Shown here in pieces: positions 13,346 through 24,883 of a DNA stretch of 64,000 bases. Origin of the DNA: Eutreptiella sp. 'Long Island Sound 2002' (Eukaryota; Euglenozoa; Euglenophyceae; Eutreptiales; Eutreptiaceae); contig OZ038385.1 in assembly GCA_964036045.1 (NCBI GenBank), forward strand, positions 44,216,586 through 44,280,585, in the 5' to 3' direction. Under the pieces are notes generated by a model that was not told the origin of the DNA, ran no database searches, and saw nothing but the letters and a program-made list of their open reading frames with translations. Every line of letters begins with the position of its first letter. Position 1 is the stretch's first letter. The position numbers were made by a program, and so were the translations under genes.

Positions 13346-14805
13346 GGGACCGCGACCGCCGTCGGTTGGCCCGCAACCGTCGTCATTTTCCCCGGGACCG
13401 CGACCGCCTTCGGTTGGCCCGCAACCGCCGTCAGTTTCCCCGTGACCGCAACCGCCGTCGGTTGGCCCGCAATCGCCGTCAGTTTCCCCGGGACCGCGAC
13501 CGCCGTCGGTTGGCCCGCAACCGCCGTCAATTTCCCCGTGACCGCGACCGCCGTCGGTTGGCCCGCAACCGCCGTCATTTTCCCCGTGACCGCGACCGCC
13601 GTCGGTTGGCCCGCAACCGCCGTCAGTTTCGCCGGGACCGCGACGGCCGTCGGTTGGCCCGCAACCGCCGTCAGTTTCCCCGTGACCGCAACCGCCGTCG
13701 GTTGGCCGGCAACCGTCGTCAGTATACCCGGGACCGCGACCGCCGTCGGTTGGCCCGCAACCGCCGTCAGTTTCCCCAGGACCGCGACCGCCGTCGGTTG
13801 GCCTCCAACCGTCGTCAGTTTTCCCGGGACCGCGACCGCCGTCGGTTGGCCCGCAACTGCCGTCAGTTTCCCCGGGACCGCGACCGCCGTCATTGGCCCG
13901 CAACCGTCGTCAGTTTTCCCGTGACCGCGACCGCCGTCGGTTGGCCCGCAACCGCCGTCAGTTTCCCCGGGACCGCGACCGCCGTCGGTTGGCCCGCAAC
14001 CGCCGTCAGTTTCCCCGGAACCGCGACCGCCGTCGGTTGGCCCGCAACCGCCGTCAGTTTCCCCGTGACCGCGACCGCCGTCGGTTGGCCCGCATCCGCC
14101 GTCAGTTTCCCCGGGACCGCGACCCCCGTCGGTTGGCCCGCAACCGCCGTCAGTTTCCCCGGGACCGCGACCGCCGTCGGTTGGCCCGCAACCGCCGTCA
14201 ATTTCCCCGTGACCGCGACCGCCGTCGGTTGGCCCGCAACCGTCGTCAGTTTCCCCGTGACCGCGACCGCCGTCGGTTGGCCCGCAACCGTCGTCAGTTT
14301 CCCCGTGACCGCGACCGCCGTCGGTTGGCCCGCAACCGCCGTCATTTTCCCCGGGACCGCGACCGCCGTCGGTTGGCCCGCAACCGTCATCAGTTTCCCC
14401 GGGACCGCGACCGCCGTCCGTTGGCCCGCAACCGCCGTCAGTTTCCCCGTGACCGCGACCACCGTCGGTTGGCCCGCAACCGTCGTCAGTTTCCCCGTTA
14501 CCGCGACCGCCGTCGGTTGGCCCGCAACCGCCGTCATTTTCCCCGGGACCGCGACCGCCGTCGGTTGGCCCGCAACCGTCGTCAGTTTCCCTGTGACCGC
14601 GACCGCCGTCCGTTGGCCCGCAACCGCCGTCAGTTTCCCCGTGACCGCGACCGCCGTCGGTTGGCCCGCAACCGTCGTCAGTTTCCCCGTGACCGCGACC
14701 GCCGTCGGTTGGCCCGCAACCGTCGTCAGTTTCCCCGGGACCGCGACCGCCGTCGGTTGGCCCGCAACCGCCGTCAGTTTCCCCGGGACCGCGACCGCCG
14801 TCGGT
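10148..14805. repeat. 4,658-bp duplicated block, copy 2
   Basis: This is the tandem, same-orientation partner of the block at 5,490-10,147. Similarity ends near 14,800, where the unit order diverges (GGCCGGCAACCGTCG here against GGCCCGCAACTGCCG after copy 1). The near-identity implies a recent unequal exchange or, less likely, an assembly artefact. Confidence 0.85.
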
Positions 14806-14999
14806 TGGCCGGCAACCGTCGTCAGTTTTCCCGTGACCGCGACCGCCGTCGGTTGGCCCGCAACCGTCGTCAGTTTCCCCGTGACCGCGACCGCCGTCGG
14901 TTGGCCCGCAACCGCCGTCAGTTTCCCCGGGACCGCGACCGCCGTCGGTTGGCCCGCAACCGCCGTCAATTTCCCCGGGACCGCAACCGCCGTCGGTTG

Positions 15000-17900
15000 G
15001 CCCGCAACTGCCGTCAGTTTCCCCGTGACCGCGACCGCCGTCGGTTGGCCCGCAACCGTCGTCAGTTTCCCCGTGACCGCGACCGCCGTCGGTTGGCCCG
15101 CAACCGCCGTCAGTTTCCCCGGGACCGCGACCGCCGTCGGTTGGCCCGCAACCGTCGTCAGTTTCCCCGTGACTGCGACCGCCGTCGGTTGGCCCGCAAC
15201 CGTCGTCAGTTTCCCCGGGACCGCGGCCGCCGTCGGTTGGCCCGCAACCGTCGTCAGTTTCCCCGGGACCGCGACCGCCGTCCGTTGGCCCGCAACCGCC
15301 GTCAGTTTCCCCGGGACCGCGACCGCCGTCGGTTGGCCGGCAACCGTCGTCAGTTTTCCCGTGACCGCGACCGCCGTCGGTTGGCCCGCAACCGTCGTCA
15401 GTTTCCCCGTGACCGCGACCGCCGTCGGTTGGCCCGCAACCGCCGTCAGTTTCCCCGGGACCGCGACCGCCGTCGGTTGGCCCGCAACCGCCGTCAATTT
15501 CCCCGGGACCGCGACCTCCGTCGGTTGGCCCGCAACCGCCGTCGTTTTCCCCGGGACTGCGACCGCCGTCGGTTGGCCCGCAACCGTCGTCAGTTTCCCC
15601 GGGACCGCGACCGCCGTCGGTTGGCCCGCAACCGCCGTCAGTTTCCCCGTGACCGCGACCGCCGTCGGTTGGCCCGCAACCGTCGTCAGTTTCCCCGGGA
15701 CCGCGGCCGCCGTCGGTTGGCCCGCAACCGTCGTCAGTTTCCCCGGGACCGCGACCGCCGTCGGTTGGCCCGCAACCGCCGTCAGTTTCCCCGGGACCGC
15801 GACCGCCGTCGGTTGGCCGGCAACCGTCGTCAGTTTTCCCGTGACCGCGACCGCCGTCGGTTGGCCCGCAACCGCCGTCAGTTTCCCCGGGACCGCGACC
15901 GCCGTCGGTTGGCCCGCAACCGCCGTCAGTTTCCCCGGGTCCGCGACCGCCGTCGGTTGGCCCGCAACCGCCGTCAATTTCCCCGGGACCGCGACCGCCG
16001 TCGGTTGGCCCGCAACCGCCGTCAGTTTCCCCGTGACCGCGACCGCCGTCGGTTGGCCCGCAACCGTCGTCAGTTTCCCCGTGACCGCGACCGCCGTCGG
16101 TTGGCCCGCAACCGCCGTCAGTTTCCCCGGGACCGCGACCGCCGTCGGTTGGCCCGCAACCGTCGTCAGTTTCCCCGTGACCGCGACCGCCGTCGGTTTC
16201 CCCGGGACCGCGACCCCCGTCGGTTGGCCCGCAACCGCCGTCAATTTCCCCGGGACCGCGACCGCCGTCGGTTGGCCCGCAACCGCCGTCAGTTTCCCCG
16301 TGACCGCGACCGCCGTCGGTTGGCCCGCAACCGCCGTCAATTTCCCCGTGACCGCAACCGCCGTCAGTTGGCCCCCAACCGCCGTCAGTTTCCCCGGGAC
16401 CGCGACCGCCGTCGGTTGGCCCGCAACCGTCGTCAGTTTCCCCGTGACCGCGACCGCCGTCGGTTTCCCCGGGACCGCGACCGCCGTCGGTTGGCCCGCA
16501 ACCGCCGTCAGTTTCCCCGGGACCGCGACCGCCTTCGGTTGGCCCGCAACCGTCGTCAGTTTCCCCGGGACCGCGACCGCCGTCGGTTGGCCCGCAACCG
16601 TCGTCAGTTTCACCGGGACTGCGACCGCCGTCGGTTGGCCCGCAACCGCCGTCAGTTTCCCCGGGACCGCGACCGCCGTCGCTTGGCCCGCAACCGTCGT
16701 CAGTATACCCGGGACCGCGACCGCCGTCGGTTGGCCCGCAACCGCCTCCAGTTTCCCCGGGACCACGACCGCCGTCGGTTGGCCCGCAACCGCCGTCAGT
16801 TTCCCCGGGACCGCGACCGCCGTCGGTTGGCCCGCAACCGCCGTCAGTTTCCCCGTGACCGCAACCGCCGTCGGTTGGCCGGCAACCGTCGTCAGTTTTC
16901 CCGTGACCGCGACCGCCGTCGGTTGGCCCGCAACCGCCGTCAGTTTCCCCGGGACCGCGACCGCCGTCGGTTGGCCCGCAACCGCCGTCAGTTTCCCCGG
17001 GACCGCGACCGCCGTCGGTTGGCCCGCAACCGCCGTCAATTTCCCCGGGACCCCGACCGCCGTCGGTTGGCCCGCAACCGTCGTCAGTTTCCCCGTGACC
17101 GCGACCGCCGTCGGTTGGCCCGCAACCGTCGTCAGTTTCCCCGTGACCGCGACCGCCGTCGGTTGGCCCGCAACCGCCGTCAGTTTCCCCGTGACCGCGA
17201 CCGCCGTCGGTTGGCCCGCAACCGTCGTCAGTTTCCCCGGGACCGCGACCGCCGTCGGTTGGCCCGCAACCGTCGTCAGTTTCCCCGGGACCGCGACCGC
17301 CGTCGGTTGGCCCGCAACCGCCGTCAGTTTCCCCGTGACCGCGACCGCCGTCGGTTGGCCCGCAACCGTCGTCAGTTTCCCCGTGACCGCGACCGCCTTC
17401 GGTTGGCCCGCAACCGTCGTCAGTTTCCCCGTGACCGCGACCGCCGTCGGTTGGCCCGCAACCGCCGTCAGTTTCCCCGGGACCGCGACCGCCGTCGGTT
17501 GGCCCGCAACCGCCGTCAATTTCCCCGGGACCGCGACCGCCGTCGGTTGGCCCGCAACCGCCGTCAGTTTCCCCGTGACCGTGACCGCGACCGCCGTCGG
17601 TTGGCCCGCAACCGTCGTCAGTTTCCCCGTGACCACGACCGCCGTCGGTTGGCCCGCAACCGCCGTCAGTTTCCCCGGGACCGCGACCGCCGTCGGTTGG
17701 CCCGCAACCGTCGTCAGTTTCCCCGTGACCGCGACCGCCGTCGGTTTCCCCGGGACCGCGACCGCCGTCGGTTGGCCCGCAACCGCCGTCAATTTCCCCG
17801 GGACCGCGACCGCCGTCGGTTGGCCCGCAACCGCCGTCAGTTTCCCCGGGACCGCGACCGCCGTCGGTTGGCCCGCAACCGTCGTCAGTTTTCCCGTGAC

Positions 17901-18152
17901 CGCGACCGCCGTCGGTTGGCCCGCAACCGTCGTCAGTTTCCCCGGGACCGCGACCGCCGTCGGTTGGCCCGCAACCGTCGTCAGTTTCCCCGTGACCGCG
18001 ACCGCCGTCGGTTTCCCCGGGACCGCGACCGCCGTTGGTTGGCCCGCAACCGCCGTCAGTTTCCCCGGGACCGCGACCGCCGTCGTTTGGCTCGCAACCG
18101 CCGTCAGTTTCCCCGGGACCGCAACCGCCGTCGGTTGGCCCCCGACCGCCGT
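15000..18152. repeat. ~3.1-kb duplicated block, copy A
   Basis: Landmarks here recur at +3,090 bp: GTCGTTTTCC at 15,541 and 18,631, CGTCGCTTGG at about 16,677 and 19,767, CAGTATACCC at 16,701 and 19,791, and CGTCGTTTGG at 18,081 and 21,171. Landmarks left of about 15.5 kb are offset by about 3,138 bp, so copy A has at least one extra 48-bp unit there. This is a separate amplification from the 4,658-bp duplication. Confidence 0.8.
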
Positions 18153-21100
18153 CAGTTTCCCCGGGACCGCGACCGCCGTCGTTTGGCCCGCAACCGCCGT
18201 CAGTTTCCCCGTGACCGCGACCGCCGTCGGTTGGCCCGCAACCGTCGTCAGTTTCCCCGTGACCGCGACCGCCGTCGGTTGGCCCGCAACCGCCGTCAGT
18301 TTCCCCGGGACCGCGACCGCCGTCGGTTGGCCCGCAACCGTCGTCAGTTTCCCCGGGACCGCGGCCGCCGTCGGTTGGCCCGCAACCGTCGTCAGTTTCC
18401 CCGGGACCGCGACCGCCGTCCGTTGGCCCGCAACCGCCGTCAGTTTCCCCGGCACCGCGACCGCCGTCGGTTGGCCGGCAACCGTCGTCGGTTTTCCCGT
18501 GACCGCGACCGCCGTCGGTTGGCCCGCAACCGTCGTCAGTTTCCCCGTGACCGCGACCGCCGTCGGTTGGCCCGCAACCGCCGTCAGTTTCCCCGGGACC
18601 GCGACCGCCGTCGGTTGGCCCGCAACCGCCGTCGTTTTCCCCGGGACCGCGACCGCCGTCGGTTGGCCCGCAACCGTCGTCAATTTCCCCGGGACCGCGA
18701 CCGCCGTCGGTTGGCCCGCAACCGCCGTCAGTTTCCCCGTGACCGCGACCGCCGTCGGTTGGCCCGCAACCGTCGTCAGTTTCCCCGGGACCGCGGCCGC
18801 CGTCGGTTGGCCCGCAACCGTCGTCAGTTTCCCCGGGACCGCGACCGCCGTCGGTTGGCCCGCAACCGCCGTCAGTTTCCCCGGGACCGCGACCGCCGTC
18901 GGTTGGCCGGCAACCGTCGTCAGTTTTCCCGTGACCGCGACCGCCGTCGGTTGGCCCGCAACCGCCGTCAGTTTCCCCGTGACCGCGACCGCCGTCGGTT
19001 GGCCCGCAACCGCCGTCAGTTTCCCCGGGACCGCGACCGCCGTCGGTTGGCCCGCAACCGCCGTCAATTTCCCCGGGACCGCGACCGCCGTCGGTTGGCC
19101 CGCAACCGCCGTCAGTTTCCCCGTGACCGCGACCGCCGTCGGTTGGCCCGCAACCGTCGTCAGTTTTCCCGTGACCGCGACCGCCGTCGGTTGGCCCGCA
19201 ACCGCCGTCAGTTTCCCCGGGACCGCGACCGCCGTCGGTTGGCCCGCAACCGTCGTCAGTTTCCCCGTGACCGCGACCGCCGTCGGTTTCCCCGGGACCG
19301 CGACCCCCGTCGGTTGGCCCGCAACCGCCGTCAATTTCCCCGGGACCGCGACCGCCGTCGGTTGGCCCGCAACCGCCGTCAGTTTCCCCGTGACCGCGAC
19401 CGCCGTCGGTTGGCCCGCAACCGCCGTCAATTTCCCCGTGACCGCAACCGCCGTCGGTTGGCCCGCAACCGCCGTCAGTTTCCCCGGGACCGCGACCGCC
19501 GTTGGTTGGCCCGCAACCGTCGTCAGTTTCCCCGTGACCGCGACCGCCGTCGGTTTCCCCGGGACCGCGACCGCCGTCGGTTGGCCCGCAACCGCCGTCA
19601 GTTTCCCCGGGACCGCGACCGCCGTCGGTTGGCCCGCAACCGTCGTCAGTTTCCCCGGGACCGCGACCGCCGTCGGTTGGCCCGCAACCGTCGTCAGTTT
19701 CACCGGGACTGCGACCGCCGTCGGTTGGCCCGCAACCGCCGTCAGTTTCCCCGGGACCGCGACCGCCGTCGCTTGGCCCGCAACCGTCGTCAGTATACCC
19801 GGGACCGCGACCGCCGTCGGTTGGCCCGCAACCGCCGTCAGTTTCCCCGGGACCGCGACCGCCGTCGGTTGGCCCGCAACCGCCGTCAGTTTCCCCGGGA
19901 CCGAGACCGCCGTCGGTTGGCCCGCAACCGCCGTCAGTTTCCCCGTGACCGCAACCGCCGTCGGTTGGCCGGCAACCGTCGTCAGTTTTCCCGTGACCGC
20001 GACCGCCGTCGGTTGGCCCGCAACCGCCGTCAGTTTCCCCGGGACCGCGACCGCCGTCGGTTGGCCCGCAACCGCCGTCAGTTTCCCCGGGACCGCGACC
20101 GCCGTCGGTTGGCCCGCAACCGCCGTCAATTTCCCCGGGACCCCGACCGCCGTCGGTTGGCCCGCAACCGTCGTCAGTTTCCCCGTGACCGCGACCGCCG
20201 TCGGTTGGCCCGCAACCGTCGTCAGTTTCCCCGTGACCGCGACCGCCGTCGGTTGGCCCGCAACCGCCGTCATTTTCCCCGGGACGGCGACCGCCGTCGG
20301 TTGGCCCGCAACCGTCGTCAGTTTCCCCGGGACCGCGACCGCCGTCGGTTGGCCCGCAACCGCCGTCAGTTTCCCCGTGACCGCGACCGCCGTCGGTTGG
20401 CCCGCAACCGTCGTCAGTTTCCCCGGGACCGCGACCGCCGTCGGTTGGCCCGCAACCGTCGTCAGTTTCCCCGGGACCGCGACCGCCGTCGGTTGGCCCG
20501 CAACCGCCGTCAGTTTCCCCGGGACCGCGACCGCCGTCGGTTGGCCCGCAACCGTCGTCAGTTTCCCCGTGACCGCGACCGCCGTCCGTTGGCCCGCAAC
20601 CGTCGTCAGTTTCCCCGTGACCGCGACCGCCGTCGGTTGGCCCGCAACCGCCGTCAGTTTCCCCGGGACCGCGACCGCCGTCGGTTGGCCCGCAACCGCC
20701 GTCAATTTCCCCGGGACCGCGACCGCCGTCGGTTGGCCCGCAACCGCCGTCAGTTTCCCCGTGACCGTGACCGCGACCGCCGTCGGTTGGCCCGCAACCG
20801 TCGTCAGTTTCCCCGTGACCGCGACCGCCGTCGGTTTCCCCGGGACCGCGACCGCCGTCGGTTGGCCCGCAACCGCCGTCAATTTCCCCGGGACCGCGAC
20901 CGCCGTCGGTTGGCCCGCAACCGCCGTCAGTTTCCCCGTGACCGCGACCGCCGTCGGTTGGCCCGCAACCGTCGTCAGTTTCCCCGTGACCGCGACCGCC
21001 GTCGGTTGGCCCGCAACCGCCGTCAGTTTCCCCGGGACCGCGACCGCCGTCGGTTGGCCCGCAACCGTCGTCAGTTTCCCCGTGACCGCGACCGCCGTCG

Positions 21101-21242
21101 GTTTCCCTGGGACCGCGACCGCCGTCGGTTGGCCCGCAACCGCCGTCAGTTTCCCCGGGACCGCGACCGCCGTCGTTTGGCCCGCAAACGCCGTCAGTTT
21201 CCCCGGGACCGCAACCGCCGTCGGTTGGCCCCCGACCGCCGT
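18153..21242. repeat. ~3.1-kb duplicated block, copy B
   Basis: This is the second tandem copy of the block at 15.0-18.15 kb. It ends at the right edge of the array: GGCCCCCGACCGCCGT matches copy A at about 18,135-18,151, then the sequence passes into unique DNA ahead of the IDH exon. Confidence 0.8.
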
Positions 21243-21256
21243 TGGTCGCCTCGTCG

Positions 21257-21668
<412 letters not shown>

Positions 21669-21910
21669 GGCGTCGATGGGCCGCCGGCGGTCGACTTGGC
21701 CCGGCATCAGCTGCTTCATGAGATCCCTGCCCTCCTCGCCAGGGCTCCTTTTAACAAGTCAGCACCACCGGGGGGGGGGGGGAGGGGGGCACCATCCCCT
21801 GGACCCCCCCCCCCCCAGACCACTATGCCCCCCCAGACCACTATGCCCCCCCAGACCACTATGCCCCCCACAGTACGGTGCCCCCCCCACATCAGTGCGC
21901 CCCCCACAAC
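21669..21910. repeat. IDH 3' flank with G-run, C-run and 18-bp tandem repeat
   Basis: The presumed 3' UTR or downstream flank holds a long G-run (about 21,771-21,789) followed after about 16 bp by a C-run (to about 21,815), which could pair as a hairpin. Next come three perfect 18-bp repeats of CAGACCACTATGCCCCCC starting at 21,816, 21,834 and 21,852. No obvious AATAAA-type signal follows the stop codon. Confidence 0.8.
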
Positions 21911-24105
21911 CCTCCGGATCGTTTTGGGATACTGCGATTGAGCATTGTGCCTGCCACACGGAGCATTCACCGCCGAGGCTCCAACGCACGTGCACCGACG
22001 CAGCCGCAAGCCCAAGTGATGAGTAACAGAGGTTGTAGTGACGTCCTGACGCGATCCCTCTGCTCCAAGTCTCATATCTCATTCACTGTACGCCGGATTG
22101 CCACCGGCCTCTCCATTTCTCTATATATGCATCTTTCGATTGTTATGTTAGGGTTGCGCACCAGCCCCAAACGTGCATGTCAAAGCAAAGGGCAGGGTCT
22201 ATATTGGTCATGACTGTCACGTCCAATTGGGTGGCCGGCAGCCTGCACCCACCTTGCCCCAAGCACTCCCACTGTGGGATGCAGCAGGGCTGCTTCTACT
22301 GTGGTACAGCCTGGTGCAAGGGCCTACCGTGTGTGCTCGCGACCATTCCGAGCCGAGGCCAGTGTGATGATGAGGCCTGAGACACTCCCCGGTCATCCGC
22401 TTCGGGCCCTGGTTGCAGTGATGTGCTGTGCTATGAGGATGGTTGGGTCTCGCTCCTTTTGTGCTCCAGCACAAAGTCATCCCTGAATTAGCAATGCAGT
22501 ATGGTGCATACAGCTGTATGAAATAGGAGGAGGCGGTGGTGGTGTCTGTCCGGACGGTACCATCCTGCTTCAGCTTGTGGGATGTCAGTGAGACGTCGCG
22601 CCACAACTGAAAAGGTCTGTCTGCTCCCTCTTCCTCTGTGAGGCACAGCACCTGGTGATGTTTGGCCTAGAAATTGCACAGAAGCAGAATGTATGTTGCA
22701 GTACACTCCACCCAAGGGTACAACTGAAAGATTCAATGGTCGGTTATACAGCGGCTGTGGATTGGCAGCATTGAAGCCCTCAAAGCCAGGGTGTCATACA
22801 CATATTCATTGACAAATTCCAGCCCTAGCAGTTGACATGGGATTCCTGGTCCAATTTCATGCACGCCGTATCAAGGGGTAGAAGGCCCCCACACATGCAA
22901 GGAGGAAGGAGGAAGGTTAGAAGATGCAGTTTTGTATGCGGTGGCTGGACACCAATCCAGAAAGCCTGATTTGGCGTCGACGTTTATCTCTCCAAAAGTT
23001 CACACTGTCAAAAGATTTTATCACTATCCTCCAGTGCACCAGGAGATAAACACTGGGGGGTAGGCAACGGAAGTCCCATCACACCTTTCCATCTGAGTAG
23101 CGCTTCAAGCTCAATAGTTCTTTGCGTGTCCTCTGCCGCTATTTCTCCCAATTGGAGTCGACACTTGCTTTCAAGGTGGAAGACATCTGTTGCATTTCCT
23201 TTCGGCACTTCTTGTTGGCTTTTGCGTGCAGCACCTTTTGACATGTGCATGTGGCTTCGGTGGAGTGCAACTCCACATAGCAATTCCCCCCGCCCCCCCT
23301 TGTATAAGCTACGCCCTTGTCCAAGCTACAGCGGGTGTAGGGACTGTATTAATTTGGTACCTAATTTGATTCGGTTTAAATGTAGTGCGGCCAGACTGGG
23401 GGGCAGGCTCTTGCATGCCGCAGTTTTTGTCACTATCACTGTCACTATGCCACAACAATATTTTGTTCGACGTTTCACAGCACCGTGACGTGCTTGTGTC
23501 AGTTTGTCTGTCCACTGAACAGTGTCGGTTACCCACAACACAACGGTCGCCTGCAGGCGAGATGCTGCAGCCTTTTGCCACCAAGATTTGCTCTCTTGGG
23601 CCCCCTCAATGAATGCATCAGTCATGGGAGTTTTCCAATCCTAGCAACAATCATTTAATCAAACGAAATCACTTTCGAAGGGAGGTTGTTAGATCAAGCG
23701 CAGGTGCGAGCGTTGTATACCCCCCCCCCCTTTGGGGGTCGTGCGCGTAGCATACCCCAATGTATGGTTTCTGACGTCTAACCCTTTGTAACATCATCAT
23801 TTTGGGACTATCCCCCAATGATTTTTTGGTTTTTGACACCCGTACCCCCCCGCACCTGGGTACCCCCTTTTTTTGGCGGGGGGGGGTCAAAACATCTTTG
23901 CGTATTGTGGCCGCTGTGTGTGTATTTGGACACGGGTCCTGAAGAATTCTTTTCTTGTATATGGACCCCCTAACCCATGGCGAGGGTCCCGGGTCCCAAC
24001 TCCAGGTACCCCCCCCCCCCCTACGGCCCCTTGCTGTTGCGGATTTAGCCGTTTTCTCACCGGATAGCGTGTTTAGTGGCACTTGCAAGTTTTTTGAAGT
24101 TCGAT
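21911..24105. other. Intergenic, no recognisable gene
   Basis: Composition is near-balanced, unlike the GC-rich flanks. Only short open frames without recognisable motifs occur. Short C-runs and G-runs are frequent at 23,720-24,020. I see no tRNA, rRNA or protein-domain signal on either strand. Confidence 0.6.
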
Positions 24106-24126
24106 TTTTCATGAAACCCTTCCGTT

Positions 24127-24883
24127 GCCCCTAGGAACGGATGGGTGATCATTTGGCCACAATACCCCTAGTCCTGGACGAGTTCCTGTACCGCCTTTAC
24201 GGCCAGCCGGGGGGGCCAGCCGGGCCACGGGGACTCCCTCTTCCCGGACCAGCCGCGTCCGCGGCCCCGCAACCCCTACCCCTGGGACGACTTTGTCGGC
24301 CCCCTGCCGGGGGACACCATCCGCCACCAGCCACGGCTCCGGCCGGGGATCCCGCCGGGCTGGCGGTGGCCCCAGGACTTCTTCCAAGACTTGGTCCGGT
24401 GGGCCCGGGCGCTGGCCTGGATGCCGGGGCCGGCGGAAGTCTCCTGGGCTGAGCTGGCCCTGGATTATGAGGTGTTTGTGGGGCGGGCGCTCCCAGCCTT
24501 CCCGGACCACCGGCTGCGGGGGACGCGCCTGCCGCTGCGGGGGCGAGCCCAAGTCCTGCGCAAGGCAGTAGGCCTGGCGGAGCGCCACCTTGCGGCGGGC
24601 ACCGCTGCTGAGCCGCTCACTCCTGCCCCTGGGGGGCCGCGTGTGCGCGGGGCTTTCGGCCCGCTTGTTCTTCGCGGCGCGCCACGAGGTGATGTTGCAG
24701 CTTATGCACCAGGCAACGCATTGCCGGGACTCGTGGGTCCGGCGCCTGCGGGCGCCCGCCCGCATGCGGCCGCCGCTGGGCGACCGTTTTCTTTTGGACT
24801 ACTTCCCACGCCCCCTCGAGCCCCCCTACTCTCGTACGTTAGGAGGCCCCCACGGGCGCCGCCCGGAAGCGTCCCGCTCGTAG
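24127..24883 (+). pseudogene. Frameshifted C-terminal fragment of a retroelement-like protein
   Basis: Three plus-strand frames give one apparently continuous protein if two frame changes are allowed. The first (from about 24,141) reads DEFLYRLYGQPG. The second (about 24,215-24,590) includes NPYPWDDFVGPLPGDT, DLVRWARALAWMPGP, VSWAELALDYEVFVGRALP and LPLRGRAQVLRKAVGLAERH. The third (about 24,590-24,883) reads LPLGGRVCAGLSARLFFAARHEV then CRDSWVRRLRAP. The W-x-x-A-L-x-W and SW-x-ELALD-(F/Y)E-x-x-x-G-x-x-LP pattern resembles, from memory, C-terminal regions of reverse-transcriptase-bearing mobile-element proteins common in algal and protist genomes. No reverse transcriptase core is visible upstream, so this is a 5'-truncated, decayed copy at most. 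The family assignment is tentative; the frame-shifted continuity is the stronger observation. Confidence 0.42.

Larger units (their letters stand above)
1..21245. repeat. Giant 48-bp minisatellite array
   Basis: The whole interval is built from a 48-bp unit that splits into two related 24-bp halves, both centred on ACCGCCGTC; one half continues GGTTGGCCCG and the other AGTTTCCCCGG. Units differ by a few recurrent substitutions (CCGGGACC or CCGTGACC, CCGCAACC or CCGTCAACC-type, AGTTT, AATTT or ATTTT). Some units are short (about 24-27 bp), and 6-bp insertions occur near 17,580 and 20,767. Because 48 is divisible by three, the plus strand can be read for thousands of codons as a 16-residue repeat (TATAVGWPATAVSFPG) or as RDRDRRRLARNRRQFP in another frame. 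Those frames are open on both strands and break at variant units, so I regard them as non-coding. The array begins before the window and ends just upstream of a splice acceptor. Confidence 0.97.
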
